Counted from the first letter of the stretch, positions 54,714 to 64,000 are shown. The stretch is 64,000 nucleotides of DNA from Pseudomonas urmiensis (GCF_014268815.2 NZ_JABWRE020000001.1:3663001-3727000), one strand, 5' to 3'. Translations and numbers: made by a program. Notes: generated by a model not told the origin, from the letters alone.

Positions 54714-56038
54714 CCCAAGCGCCTTTAACTGTACTGATCGTCGAAGACGACCCGCATGTACTGCTCGGCTGCCAACAGGCATTGGCCCTGGAAGACATCG
54801 CCTGCGAAGGCGTCGGCAGTGCCGAGCAGGCCCTGGAACGCATTGGCGATGACTTTGCCGGCATCGTCGTCAGCGATATCCGCCTGCCGGGGATCGACGG
54901 CCTGGAGCTGCTCAGCCGCCTCAAGGCGCGCGACCGCAGCCTGCCGGTGGTGCTGATCACTGGCCACGGCGATATCGACATGGCCGTTGGCGCCATGCGC
55001 AACGGCGCCTACGACTTCATGGAAAAACCCTTCTCGCCAGAGCGCCTGGTCGAAGTGGTGCGCCGCGCCCTGGAGCAACGTGGCCTGGCCCGCGAGGTGT
55101 TTTCGCTGCGCCGCCAGTTGGCCGGCCAAAGCACCCTAGAAGGGCGCATCATCGGCCGCTCACCGGCCATGCAAAACTTGCGCGAACTGATCGCCAACGT
55201 TGCCGATACCTCGGCCAACGTGTTGATCGAAGGCGAAACCGGTACCGGCAAAGAGCTGGTCGCACGCTGCCTGCACGACTTCAGTCGGCGCCAAGGCCAG
55301 CCGTTCGTAGCGCTCAACTGCGGCGGCCTGCCAGAGAACCTGTTCGAAAGCGAGATCTTCGGCCACGAAGCCAACGCCTTTACCGGCGCCGGCAAGCGCC
55401 GCATCGGCAAGATCGAGCACGCCAATGGCGGCACGCTGTTCCTCGATGAAGTCGAGAGCATGCCGCTGAACCTGCAAATCAAACTGCTGCGCGTACTTCA
55501 GGAACGCACCCTGGAGCGGCTTGGCTCGAACCAGAGCATCCCGGTCGACTGCCGGGTGATCGCCGCAACCAAGTCCGACCTCGACGCCATGGGCCAGAGC
55601 GGCCAGTTCCGCAGCGACCTGTATTACCGCCTGAACGTGGTGACCCTGGAGCTACCGCCCTTGCGCGAGCGTCGGGAAGATATCCTGCAGCTGTTCGAAC
55701 ACTTCTTGCAGCAATCGGCCCTGCGCTTTGACCGTGAAGTGCCGGAGCTGGACAGCCAGACCCTGTCGCGGCTGATGGCCCACGACTGGCCGGGCAACGT
55801 GCGTGAGCTGCGTAACGTCGCCGAGCGCTATGCCCTGGGCTTACCGGCGTTCAAGAAATCCGGCACCAGTGGCGCCAGCCAGGGCCTGGGCTTTGCCGAG
55901 GCGGTGGAAGCGTTCGAGCGCAACCTGCTCAGCGATGCCTTGCAGCGCAGCGGCGGCAACCTCAGCCAGGCCAGCCTGGAGCTGGGCATGGCCAAGACCA
56001 CGCTGTTCGACAAAGTGAAAAAATACGGCCTCGGCTGA
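54710..56038 (+). CDS. aauR: Sigma-54-dependent response regulator of acidic amino acid use
   Basis: A 442-residue NtrC/DctD-type activator. The receiver domain has the phospho-acceptor Asp56 (IVVSDIRLPG). The AAA+ domain (about 140-365) has GETGTGKE (Walker A), GGTLFLDEVE (Walker B) and the sigma-54 contact loop in FGHEANAFTGAGKR. The usual GAFTGA reads NAFTGA here, the first Gly being Asn. A Fis-type HTH closes the protein (SQASLELGMAKTTLFDKVKK). It should bind the TTCGG-N4-CCGAA sites upstream of aatJ. Confidence 0.94.
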   Translation: MTQAPLTVLIVEDDPHVLLGCQQALALEDIACEGVGSAEQALERIGDDFAGIVVSDIRLPGIDGLELLSRLKARDRSLPVVLITGHGDIDMAVGAMRNGAYDFMEKPFSPERLVEVVRRALEQRGLAREVFSLRRQLAGQSTLEGRIIGRSPAMQNLRELIANVADTSANVLIEGETGTGKELVARCLHDFSRRQGQPFVALNCGGLPENLFESEIFGHEANAFTGAGKRRIGKIEHANGGTLFLDEVESMPLNLQIKLLRVLQERTLERLGSNQSIPVDCRVIAATKSDLDAMGQSGQFRSDLYYRLNVVTLELPPLRERREDILQLFEHFLQQSALRFDREVPELDSQTLSRLMAHDWPGNVRELRNVAERYALGLPAFKKSGTSGASQGLGFAEAVEAFERNLLSDALQRSGGNLSQASLELGMAKTTLFDKVKKYGLG

Positions 56039-56063
56039 ACTCGATCTCAACCTGGATGACATT

Positions 56064-56399
56064 GTGGATCTGCTATTCAAAGCCGCCTTGGGCGCGGGCG
56101 TGGTGGTACTGCTGGCGATACTGTCGAAGACGCGCAATTACTACATTGCCGGGCTGGTGCCGCTGTTTCCGACCTTCGCCCTGATTGCGCACTACATCGT
56201 TGGCAAGGGGCGCTCGCTAGAAGATCTGAAGACCACCATCCTGTTTGGCATGTGGTCGATCATTCCGTACTTCGTGTATCTGGCGACCTTGTATGTGCTG
56301 GTCGATCGGATGCGCTTGGAAGCGTCACTGGCGCTGGCGACGGTTGCCTGGTTGGTGGCCGCGACGGTGCTGGTCAGCCTTTGGGTGCGTTTACACTGA
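56064..56399 (+). CDS. glpM: GlpM family membrane protein
   Basis: A 111-residue protein with four hydrophobic segments. The start MDLLFKAALGAGVVVLLAIL and the phrase YYIAGLVPLFPTFALIAHY are typical of GlpM, first described beside glpD of P. aeruginosa and linked to alginate production. Its molecular function is unknown. The start is a GTG at 56064. It lies 25 bp after aauR here and is followed by a hairpin that also serves the convergent hydrolase gene. Confidence 0.85.
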   Translation: MDLLFKAALGAGVVVLLAILSKTRNYYIAGLVPLFPTFALIAHYIVGKGRSLEDLKTTILFGMWSIIPYFVYLATLYVLVDRMRLEASLALATVAWLVAATVLVSLWVRLH

Positions 56400-56400
56400 G

Positions 56401-56432
56401 ATTGTTGGGGCCGCTTTGCGGCCCACGACAAT
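56401..56432. terminator. Hairpin between glpM and the hydrolase gene
   Basis: ATTGTTGGGGCCGCTTTGCG pairs with GGCCC and an outer ACAAT, filling the complete 33-bp convergent gap. It is one of the recurring GGGGCCGC-CTTTG hairpins of this window. Confidence 0.65.
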
Positions 56433-57428
56433 CTACAGCCGAGCCAAATGGGTCAGATCCTCGCGATGTGACTTCAGGTAAGGCAACACCGCCCCCAGCA
56501 GCGGCGCCTTGAACTGCTCCTGAAACCGATGCGCCAACCCCGGAATCAAGCGCAGTTGACTGCCCTGGATATGCGCCGCCAGATGCACCCCATGCATCAC
56601 CGGCAGCAACGGATCAGCCGTGCCATGCACCACCAGCGTCGGCACCCGCAACTGATTCAACAGCTCGACCCGGCTCGGCTCGGCCAGAATCGCCATGATC
56701 TGGCGCTTGGCCCCTTCTGGATTGAACGCCCGGTCATAGGCCAAAGCCGCTTGCTGCAACAGCACCGTCCGATCATCGCGCACCTGCGGGCTACCCAGTG
56801 CGGCCAACAGATCAGCCTGCTGCTCGATCGCCACCTCACGACTCGGCGCACTGCGCCGCGCCAGTAACTGCACCAGTGCCGGGCTCGGCGCGGGTAACCC
56901 AGCAGCGCCAGAACTGGACATGACCAAGGTCAAACTGCGTACCCGCTCTGGCGCCATCGCCGCCAGGTGCTGGGCAATCATGCCGCCCATGCTCACCCCC
57001 AGCACATGAAACTGCTCGACCTGCAACGTATCCATCAGGCGCAGGCCATCGCTGGCCATGTCGGTCAGGGTGTAGGGCGCCGCCACCGACAAGCCGAATT
57101 TGTAGCGCAACAGCTCGACCGTAAGGTTGGCCGAGGACGGTAGCTGGTTCCAGCGCGACAGCCCGACATCGCGGTTGTCGTAGCGAATCACCCGAAAACC
57201 CTGCTTGCACAGCGCTTGGACCACATCGTCGGGCCAGTGAATGAGCTGCCCGCCCAAGCCCATCACCAGTAGCAACACCGGATCGCTCGGTTTGCCAACG
57301 CTTTGGTAAACCAGGCTGACCTGGCCAAGCTCGGCCCGTTGCACAGGTACCTGCGCGTCGCAACGCTGGGCGGCGAAAGCACCCGGCACACTGAACAGGA
57401 AAAATAAAAACAGCAGAAAAGCCCGCAT
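56433..57428 (-). CDS. Exported alpha/beta hydrolase
   Basis: A 331-residue hydrolase with a signal peptide ([16 protein letters not shown]). The nucleophile elbow GVSMGG, the oxyanion region [12 protein letters not shown] and the late acid [11 protein letters not shown] and base GLAHRFQ complete the catalytic set. The substrate is unknown; esterase- or epoxide hydrolase-like activity is possible. It lies beside metR in other pseudomonads, as I recall, but here the giant toxin gene separates them. Confidence 0.87.
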   Translation of the reverse strand: MRAFLLFLFFLFSVPGAFAAQRCDAQVPVQRAELGQVSLVYQSVGKPSDPVLLLVMGLGGQLIHWPDDVVQALCKQGFRVIRYDNRDVGLSRWNQLPSSANLTVELLRYKFGLSVAAPYTLTDMASDGLRLMDTLQVEQFHVLGVSMGGMIAQHLAAMAPERVRSLTLVMSSSGAAGLPAPSPALVQLLARRSAPSREVAIEQQADLLAALGSPQVRDDRTVLLQQAALAYDRAFNPEGAKRQIMAILAEPSRVELLNQLRVPTLVVHGTADPLLPVMHGVHLAAHIQGSQLRLIPGLAHRFQEQFKAPLLGAVLPYLKSHREDLTHLARL

Positions 57429-57627
57429 GAAAGAAACACCAGATTGCAGATCCCCAGTAGAGCGCGAGTCTGATGAAAATCGTTCAATCGCGCTGCCACA
57501 GTTCAGTGACAGTTTGATGAACCTCGCCCAACGGTCTTTCGGATAACTATCTACCTACCTGGTCTGCATCACGGGTTTTCTAATGCTCAGGCCAATTTCG
57601 GCTTAGGTGCAATCATGGAAACCCTCG

Positions 57628-60600
57628 ATGACCGACACTCTTCCTTCAGTTATCGCCTCACCTTTCATAGCGGCCCAGCCGCTAACCCTGACCCGCACGA
57701 CGCTGCAAGCCAAAGCCAGTTGCCAAAAAGCGCAAGACATTTGCCACGAGCTGCTCAAGCAAGCTCCACGGCTCAGTTTGGTTATTCGCTCGCTGCTTGA
57801 CGCTAAACCTGCAACTGATCCGAACGAACTGACAATGGCGGAGATGAATCTGCCAGACACCCTACGCAAACGCTGGCAGGCTTACTGGAAGGGCCGCGCG
57901 CAGGGCACGTCCTTGAGCCGCCAACAACATGCGCAGCAATACTATGTAATCTACTTTCAGGCAGCGCTGAGCCTGGCTTCGGCGGCCACCCAGATCACTG
58001 AGGCTCAGCTACGGCCAGTCAGCGGCTTGCAGAACGATCCTGAATGGAAAATGCTCGACGGCAAAACCATCACCATCGAAAGCCCCTCCGGCGCCTCTGG
58101 GGCCCTGGTATTCAGGGTCGAGGGTGAAGCGCCACAGCTACTCTATCTGCCTGGACGCGCCACAGCCTTTAGCAGCCATGCCACACGCCAAGACCTGGAA
58201 AACCAACTGCCAGACCACACAGGCAGCATCACCTATCGACTGCTGGATGATGTAGCCCAGGGCTTTAGCGCTTTGCTCGATAACTACCTGCAAGCCGCAC
58301 TCGACAACCTTGAAGACGCCAGCGCAGATAACCCTGGCAACCTCGCCTCGGTGGCCCTCAGCCAGGCACTAGCGTGGGAAACGGCACATCCCACCCCCCA
58401 GCTGTTTTTTACTGAGGCAAGTCCTGCCCTCGCGCAAACTAACGAACACGCAGCGCAGCTTTCGCTGTTTGACCTAGGTGGCCTGGGTCCTGAAAGTTCA
58501 GATACAGCCGCGTCGGCCCAAGTTGCCAGGCAGATGCAGTTGATCAACGATTTGAGCGACAGCGACGCAAAAAAACTTCAGCCGCTGCAAAAGTCCTTGC
58601 AAGAACAACAGGAAAACGCCAGGCAAGCCACGCAAACGTTGTTGCGCTCGCCCCGCTGGCACTCGGCCGCCACCACCCTGCAAACCAACTCGGCATTGCT
58701 CAAGGCCCATCGCCAAGGGCTGCAGGTTCACGCGCAAATTCAGCAGCTGCTTGGACAAATCAGTAGTGCGCAACTGAGCGCTGTGCAATCCATTCTCGAT
58801 CTGGGCGGGGATTTTCCTGCCAGCGACAGCAATGTGCGCGCGGCCTATCCACTGCTAAAACAGCAAGCTCATAGTGAATTGGCTGACAGCGCCGGTGAGC
58901 AGCATCTGCGCGAAGTACTACTGATAACCGACGCAGCGACCTTGAGCGCTGCCACTGACGGCCCGATATTGCTGTACTGGCCAGGTGAACACGGTGGGCT
59001 TCTGCATTGCCCGAACCGCCTGGCCCTTGCCAATTGCCTGGGCATGAGTGAAGCGCATCAGTCGGTGGATCTGCTGCAGATCAACGGTGATGTACTGGCG
59101 CAGACCCTCAACGCCACGCTCAGCCGTATGCGCACGCTCACGCAGCAGGTTCAAAATGAACAGGGTCTGGCAGCTTTGGCCACTGAACTTCCGCCCCTCA
59201 AGGAAACACTCGAACAACGCCTGCAGATACCTCGCCATGCCGCACGCGAAACGGCGCTTCGCCTTATCCAAGAGCAAGATCAGGTGGTGAGCAAGGCTGC
59301 GCCGCTGGCAACCCGCTTCAGTAGGCTGTCACCGACTACTCGTCAGGCGCTGAGCAGTCTGATGCCCGAATACATCAATGCAGTAAAGCGCAGCGAAGCG
59401 TTACTGACCAAGGATCTACAGGAGTGCCAGACTTTTGCTCGAACGCTGATCAGGCAACGGCTGAAACGCGACTTTCCGCACTACGACAACAGTGACATAG
59501 GCCTCGACCTGCCACGTAGCGTCGATCTGGTCACGGATATTGTCACTGGTGGGACACCAGGCACGGTCACGCGAAAAGTCTACAGACCCAGCCCTGAACG
59601 AGAAACGATCAACCTTGTTACCCTGCTGCTGGAAAACATCGACGAGAACATGCTGAGGCGGCTGAACCATTTGCGGCTGGATTTAGCCACCGACGATACT
59701 GCCCTGAAATCGACGCTTACGGCGGGACTCAATGCCGAGTACCTGCAAAAACTGGTCAAGGAGCTAGACCTAGCCAATGCCTATGAACAGCAGATCCTTG
59801 CTGCCTATAAAGGTCTAGACGACAGCCCTTTATGGGCCGAATATCGACGCGAATGCTTGACTACGCCGGTGCAGTTGATGCTGCGGATGCAGGGCCTGCT
59901 GTTGCACGGAAAAGGCGTATTGAATGATCAAGGCTTGGCCATCCTGCAGATCGCCATCCGGGCCGACAGCCGTTCGGCTTATCAAGCGAAAGGCTATGAC
60001 ATCCGCCTGCTGGCGGCGACGCTGACCTCAGGCGGCGCCGACACCGATTTTGGCCCAACCACCTTGTCCGGTGTCACGTTCATTGAAGACCGTCGCTCAG
60101 GCGTCACGCTGTTATATCTACCTGAGCATGCGAGTCACCCATTAGCTCAGCACGCAAGCCTGGAGGCCGCCAGGCTCAGCCTCTACGAGCGCAGTCGCGA
60201 AGAAACGCAAAGCCACTACTTGGCCGGCAGGGCGCTGCACGGCGACCTTCAGGCGCATATGTCGCGCATCCGGAAGGCTCATCTGCATGACTTCTCAGGT
60301 GTGATCGGCGTGGGCGCACAGTGGCCTGCGACCACCTCACTGGCCGAGCATCTGCTCAATGCACAGATGGGCCGCGCGATCGTGGCTCATCGGGCCAGTA
60401 CTCGCTCCAACGACCAACTCTGGATGGAGAATTTCACCCATCAAAGCAACATGATCTTTACCTATCTGAAGCTTGCGATAGGTGTAGTGCCACTGTTCGG
60501 CACTGCCATTGGCATCTACGATCTGTTCGAATCGGCAGCGCGTGCGGTCAACGCGTTTACCCAGAGCAAGATTATCGAGGGGCTCGAAGCGCTCAACGAT

Positions 60601-62823
60601 ATAGTGCTCGCGGTGATCGACACGGCGATGGATGTGGCCACCGGCATCGGCGTCAATTCACTCACCCTGCGCCAACTGACACGCCAGCGTCAGCTTCGTA
60701 ACCTGCGCAGCATGAGTTCAGCGCAACTGCGCTTGGATGCCCGCGCACTCTCACGAGTCAAGCGCTTCGCTGGCTATGAATATCAACAAGCCCTCTCCAT
60801 GAACGGGGTGTCCGCCGCGACGCACGGACGCTATCGGGGTATTTACCGACATACCCAAGGCGACTTCATCCAGATCGAGCAGCAGTTTTATCAGGTGCAA
60901 TGGGACGCTACCGCTCACACCTGGCGTCTGCAGGGCACCATCCACAAAGGCTGGAAACGAGCAATCAGCCTGGATGAGTACGGACACTGGGATACGCACT
61001 TCGCTCTGCATGGCGTTCATCTGCTCGGTGCAGGCGCAGGTGGCGGTCAGGTTATCGGGCGTCTGGCCGAGCAGCTAGACCCCTTCTGGCCAGCAGCCAT
61101 ACGCGAGCAACTGCCGCGTTTTCTGGTCGACCAGCACTATCGGCGACAACGCAGGGTAACTTCCAAAGCCTTTGCCGATGAGGCCAGCTTGATCGCTTCT
61201 ATCAAGCGCAGTAATGGGCTAGCGCAACGTAATGCGCCGGGGGCGGAGTTGCAGGCGAGCTTTCTCGACGACATCACGCGGGGCAAGCAAACTTACCAAT
61301 CCTGGGACGAAGTGCTGCAGATCAGCGCTCGCAGGAACCAACATACACCTATGACGCAGAAAGCGCGTGCCGCTAAGCTGATCTGCGAGCGCCTGTTCAA
61401 TCTGATCGAACTGCTGGCCAAGCGAGGTCGCGGCCGCCTCATCGAGATGGCGCACCTGCAGATGCGCGTGCTAGGTGTGGATGAATTTGCCGAGCAGCTA
61501 CCCTTGCTGCGGCAATGGCGACAGAAAGCGATTGAGCACCTGAAAGAGCGCGACGAGATGTTCCAGGGCATGGAAGATCTGGCCACTTGGTTCCAACGAG
61601 CCGAGCGTGACCCTCAGCTACACGCCTCCTACCAGCGCTACCAGCAGCATTTGAACGGCGAGTTCAAAGCCTACTTCGACACCCTGCACCTGATGCCTGC
61701 AACCTTGCGCCATAACAACCCCTCAGTGGTGGCCGAATTTCTTGTGCAGCGGCTCGCAGAGTTCGAAGAAGCCATTCACCGAACGCGCAATACCGTCATT
61801 GACCTGCGCGAGGTGCAGGTCAATGCCGCGCAAAGACGCCTGATCTATGAACAGGCGCGCGGCGTTTTCAGTCAGTACAAGCGACGCCTGCAAAGCACTT
61901 ATGCCAGTTTTCCAGAGCTGTTCGATGAGTCCTACCTCACGCGCCTGTACAGCAATCTCGATACCCTGATCACCATGTCAGACACTCAGCTCAGGCGCCT
62001 ACCGCAGCGCCAGCGTACGGACGGGGCGCCCTCGCGTAGCCCCAGGTTGTTCCTGGACACGGATGGTCATTGGCTGGTCGGCGATTATCAGCCAGCCACT
62101 ACGAGTCGGCCTGCCCAGATGGTCATGCATAAGGATGATGGCTCTGTGCTCAAGCGCTTCGAGGCCGATGGCGAGCGCTGGCGTCAGCGGGCAGCCGACA
62201 GGCCCACGCGAGCACATGAATTGCGCGACCTTAAACACGTCGCCAACCAAGCCATGGCTAACCTGCCCAGCTATCGCAAACGCATTCAGACCTATCAGCG
62301 CCAAGGCATGCTGGCAGTAGACGTCGAACACATGATGGTGATCAAGGCCGATGACCTGCAACGTTATGCCGATCGGCTACAGCAACTCGACCCATCAGCC
62401 CACGAGCCAGCCAGACTCCGCACTCAAGCCCAAGCGCTACGTGCCGAGGGGCGGTCCATGCGCATTGCCCAGGTAAAGCAAAGCGCGCAACCCAGCGAGG
62501 GCCAGTTGAGTTACCTGATCGAGCAGCGCCAGGTTGAATTGCGTCGCGCAGGCCAGCGGCAGATGCTCAGCGAGCGCGATTATCTTCAGGAATACCAGAT
62601 CGTCGACCTCGCCAACCACGACCATGCGCTACTTTGGTATGCGCACTTCCACTACCGTAGCGCCGATACCCCATTCGACAAGTTCAGCGCAGCGCATCTC
62701 AAACGCGCCGAGGACCGCTTCCTCGGCCCGCAATGGCAGGCAGCTCAGGCCGAACCCAGCAACATCTGGCGCGGGCCGCTATCACGCAGCATAGCCAACC
62801 AGCACTTCGCCGCACTCGCCTAG
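57628..62823 (+). CDS. Giant toxin-like protein, probably DUF6543 (dermonecrotic toxin) family
   Basis: A protein of about 1731 residues without a signal peptide. The N-terminal 900 residues are helical and Gln/Ala/Leu-rich, with coiled-coil-like parts around 310-400. A hydrophobic hairpin lies at about 944-1018 (FTYLKLAIGVVPLFGTAIGI, then IVLAVIDTAMDVATGIGV), matching the membrane-active hairpin of the other giant in this window. The C-terminal half is again helical and includes the family-like phrases LFLDTDGHWLVGDYQ and ALLWYAHFHYRS near the end. No LRR or NEL catalytic motif is visible. ATG at 57628 is used; a GTG at 57607 is possible. The gene is isolated, and a perfect hairpin (62828-62860) follows. 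Confidence 0.8.
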   Translation: MTDTLPSVIASPFIAAQPLTLTRTTLQAKASCQKAQDICHELLKQAPRLSLVIRSLLDAKPATDPNELTMAEMNLPDTLRKRWQAYWKGRAQGTSLSRQQHAQQYYVIYFQAALSLASAATQITEAQLRPVSGLQNDPEWKMLDGKTITIESPSGASGALVFRVEGEAPQLLYLPGRATAFSSHATRQDLENQLPDHTGSITYRLLDDVAQGFSALLDNYLQAALDNLEDASADNPGNLASVALSQALAWETAHPTPQLFFTEASPALAQTNEHAAQLSLFDLGGLGPESSDTAASAQVARQMQLINDLSDSDAKKLQPLQKSLQEQQENARQATQTLLRSPRWHSAATTLQTNSALLKAHRQGLQVHAQIQQLLGQISSAQLSAVQSILDLGGDFPASDSNVRAAYPLLKQQAHSELADSAGEQHLREVLLITDAATLSAATDGPILLYWPGEHGGLLHCPNRLALANCLGMSEAHQSVDLLQINGDVLAQTLNATLSRMRTLTQQVQNEQGLAALATELPPLKETLEQRLQIPRHAARETALRLIQEQDQVVSKAAPLATRFSRLSPTTRQALSSLMPEYINAVKRSEALLTKDLQECQTFARTLIRQRLKRDFPHYDNSDIGLDLPRSVDLVTDIVTGGTPGTVTRKVYRPSPERETINLVTLLLENIDENMLRRLNHLRLDLATDDTALKSTLTAGLNAEYLQKLVKELDLANAYEQQILAAYKGLDDSPLWAEYRRECLTTPVQLMLRMQGLLLHGKGVLNDQGLAILQIAIRADSRSAYQAKGYDIRLLAATLTSGGADTDFGPTTLSGVTFIEDRRSGVTLLYLPEHASHPLAQHASLEAARLSLYERSREETQSHYLAGRALHGDLQAHMSRIRKAHLHDFSGVIGVGAQWPATTSLAEHLLNAQMGRAIVAHRASTRSNDQLWMENFTHQSNMIFTYLKLAIGVVPLFGTAIGIYDLFESAARAVNAFTQSKIIEGLEALNDIVLAVIDTAMDVATGIGVNSLTLRQLTRQRQLRNLRSMSSAQLRLDARALSRVKRFAGYEYQQALSMNGVSAATHGRYRGIYRHTQGDFIQIEQQFYQVQWDATAHTWRLQGTIHKGWKRAISLDEYGHWDTHFALHGVHLLGAGAGGGQVIGRLAEQLDPFWPAAIREQLPRFLVDQHYRRQRRVTSKAFADEASLIASIKRSNGLAQRNAPGAELQASFLDDITRGKQTYQSWDEVLQISARRNQHTPMTQKARAAKLICERLFNLIELLAKRGRGRLIEMAHLQMRVLGVDEFAEQLPLLRQWRQKAIEHLKERDEMFQGMEDLATWFQRAERDPQLHASYQRYQQHLNGEFKAYFDTLHLMPATLRHNNPSVVAEFLVQRLAEFEEAIHRTRNTVIDLREVQVNAAQRRLIYEQARGVFSQYKRRLQSTYASFPELFDESYLTRLYSNLDTLITMSDTQLRRLPQRQRTDGAPSRSPRLFLDTDGHWLVGDYQPATTSRPAQMVMHKDDGSVLKRFEADGERWRQRAADRPTRAHELRDLKHVANQAMANLPSYRKRIQTYQRQGMLAVDVEHMMVIKADDLQRYADRLQQLDPSAHEPARLRTQAQALRAEGRSMRIAQVKQSAQPSEGQLSYLIEQRQVELRRAGQRQMLSERDYLQEYQIVDLANHDHALLWYAHFHYRSADTPFDKFSAAHLKRAEDRFLGPQWQAAQAEPSNIWRGPLSRSIANQHFAALA

Positions 62824-62827
62824 CAAG

Positions 62828-62860
62828 CACTTGGCAGGGCCTGCCCTGCCTTGCCAAGTG
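62828..62860 (+). terminator. Long hairpin after the giant toxin-like gene
   Basis: CACTTGGCAGGGC and CCTTGCCAAGTG form a near-perfect stem 5 bp after the stop codon. There is no T-run, but its length and position fit a 3' end structure. Confidence 0.7.
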
Positions 62861-62935
62861 ATCGACAGACATCGCAACTTGAGCCAAACTCAACGACTTT
62901 CCCATCCGCTGCAATATCGCTCATGAGAAGTCGTT

Positions 62936-63853
62936 GTGCTTGAGATCCGCCACCTGAAAACCCTGCATGCCCTGCGCGAGGCCGATAGCCTGGTCGAGGC
63001 CGCCGAACGCCTGCACTTGACGCAATCGGCGCTGTCCCACCAGTTCAAGGAACTCGAAGAACGCCTTGGCCTGCCCATCTTCGTGCGCAAGACCAAGCCG
63101 ATCCGCTTCACCAGTGCCGGCCTGCGCCTGCTGCAACTGGCCGACGCCACCTTGCCGCTGCTGCGCGGCGCCGAACGCGACATCGCCCGCCTGGCCGGTG
63201 GCACCGCGGGTCGTCTGCACATGGCGATCGAATGCCATAGTTGTTTCCAGTGGTTGATGCCGACCATCGACCAGTTCCGCGATGCCTGGCCGGAAGTCGA
63301 GCTCGACCTGGCTTCAGGCTTTGCCTTCGCGCCACTGCCAGCGCTGGCCCGCGGCGATCTGGACCTGGTGGTGACCTCCGACCCGCTGGACCTGTCGGGC
63401 ATCACCTACGTGCCACTGTTCACCTACGAAGCGATGCTGGCAGTGGCCAATCAACACGCCTTGGCCAGCAAACCCTACATCGTGCCCCAAGACCTGCTCG
63501 ACCAGACGTTGATCACCTACCCAGTCGAGCGCGACCGCCTGGATATCTTCACCCGTTTCCTGGAGCCCGCCGACATCGAGCCGGCGGCGGTACGCACCTC
63601 GGAGCTGACCGTGATGATGATGCAGTTGGTCGCCAGTGGCCGTGGCGTGTGCGGCATGCCGCACTGGGCGCTGCATGAGTACAGCTCGCGCGGCTATGTA
63701 AAGGGCAAGCGTTTGGGTGAGAAAGGCCTGTTTGCCACGCTTTATGCGGCGGTGCGCACCGACATGCTCGATGCGCCGTACATGCGCGACTTTTTGCTGA
63801 CGGCTAAAGACACTTCGTTCGCCACCCTCGATGGAGTCAGCGCGGTACGTTGA
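62936..63853 (+). CDS. metR: LysR-type regulator of methionine synthesis
   Basis: A 305-residue LysR-type activator. The N-terminal HTH (1-60) holds LREADSLVEAAERLHLTQSA and LSHQFKELEERLGLP. The effector domain has the MetR-like IECHSCFQWLMPTIDQFRD and later PVERDRLDIFTRFL. It should activate metE/metH-type genes with homocysteine. The GTG at 62936 is the start. Its 3' end overlaps the end of the convergent NUDIX gene by 17 bp. Confidence 0.92.
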   Translation: MLEIRHLKTLHALREADSLVEAAERLHLTQSALSHQFKELEERLGLPIFVRKTKPIRFTSAGLRLLQLADATLPLLRGAERDIARLAGGTAGRLHMAIECHSCFQWLMPTIDQFRDAWPEVELDLASGFAFAPLPALARGDLDLVVTSDPLDLSGITYVPLFTYEAMLAVANQHALASKPYIVPQDLLDQTLITYPVERDRLDIFTRFLEPADIEPAAVRTSELTVMMMQLVASGRGVCGMPHWALHEYSSRGYVKGKRLGEKGLFATLYAAVRTDMLDAPYMRDFLLTAKDTSFATLDGVSAVR

Positions 63854-64000
63854 GGCCCTGGCGGTAGAGCGGCAGGATCAGGTCGCGGGTCAGCGGCGCC
63901 AGCTCAAAGGTTGGCGTCTGCTCGGCTGCCAGCCATAACACCTCTTCGATTTCCGCAGCCGGGGCCACAGCCTCGGCGCTGTGTACGCGAAACAGTTCGG
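63837..64000 (-). CDS. NUDIX hydrolase (partial, C-terminal part)
   Basis: Only the last 54 codons are in the window. They read ELFRVHSAEAVAPAAEIEEV then LWLAAEQTPTFELAPLTRDLI, a C-terminus typical of NUDIX hydrolases acting on ADP-ribose or nucleotides; the NUDIX box itself would be off the right edge. The stop lies 17 bp inside the end of the convergent metR gene, so the two share their last bases. Confidence 0.7.
   Translation of the reverse strand, partial: ELFRVHSAEAVAPAAEIEEVLWLAAEQTPTFELAPLTRDLILPLYRQGLNVPR

Overview
The window is a contiguous stretch of a Pseudomonas chromosome, most likely of the P. putida group. This rests on gene order and on recognisable proteins: argF / grxD-bfr-bfd / rnt-pyrC-motY-argG / nth-rnf-metG, glpFKR-glpD, the aatJQMP-aauSR acidic amino acid locus, and metR. 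The high GC content and the REP-type palindromes (GGCAAGCCCGCTCCCACG) in many intergenic gaps fit. I see no rRNA, tRNA, CRISPR, prophage or insertion sequence. Species assignment is inference.

Layout. 1-2.7 kb: RND efflux pump (inner-membrane subunit cut by the window edge, adaptor lipoprotein) with a divergent TetR regulator and a clear palindromic operator. 2.7-9.8 kb: envelope and small-protein genes, namely a collagen-like secreted protein coupled to a DUF1145 membrane protein, two paralogous OmpA/TSP3 lipoproteins, a DUF6231 protein, YchJ, a LEA-like lipoprotein, a His-rich SEC-C miniprotein and a QuiP-type N-terminal nucleophile acylase. 9.9-17.1 kb: the ligase-associated DNA repair set (MBL-fold exonuclease, ATP-dependent ligase, Lhr-like helicase, PdeM phosphoesterase) with an M14-type deacylase inserted. 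17-22 kb: dcd, a cold shock protein, apbC, metG. 22-25.6 kb: an unusual reduced Rnf cluster (A, D, G, E only), nth and a 59-residue acidic protein.

25.7-33.8 kb: NarL/BvgA-type response regulator, an AT-rich spacer with a small membrane protein, argG, motY, pyrC-rnt, then an iron/redox group (2-Cys peroxiredoxin, bfd, bfrB, grxD). 33.8-34.3 kb: a repeat block of REP palindromes and a 119-bp tandem duplication. 34.3-39.3 kb: an isolated molybdopterin oxidoreductase, argF coupled to an orphan ABC ATPase, and ybaK. 39.6-44.7 kb: glycerol uptake and catabolism (glpF, glpK, glpR, glpD) with GlpR-like operators.

44.8-62.8 kb is the most distinctive part. Two giant toxin-like genes flank the conserved aatJQMP-aauSR locus (glutamate/aspartate ABC transporter, its sensor kinase and its sigma-54 activator), glpM and a hydrolase gene. 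The first, 1462 residues on the minus strand, has a dermonecrotic-toxin-like (DUF6543) body, leucine-rich repeats and a C-terminal NEL E3 ubiquitin ligase domain with the Cys-Glu-Asp-Arg motif. The second, about 1731 residues on the plus strand, appears to be a relative of the same family without LRR or NEL parts. The window ends with metR and the tail of a NUDIX hydrolase.

The strongest candidates for new biology are the Rnf cluster lacking rnfB and rnfC and lacking most membrane iron-sulfur cysteines, and the pair of giant effector-like proteins with no secretion genes nearby. Coordinates of starts were chosen by Shine-Dalgarno spacing, family length and overlap with neighbours. No database search was possible.
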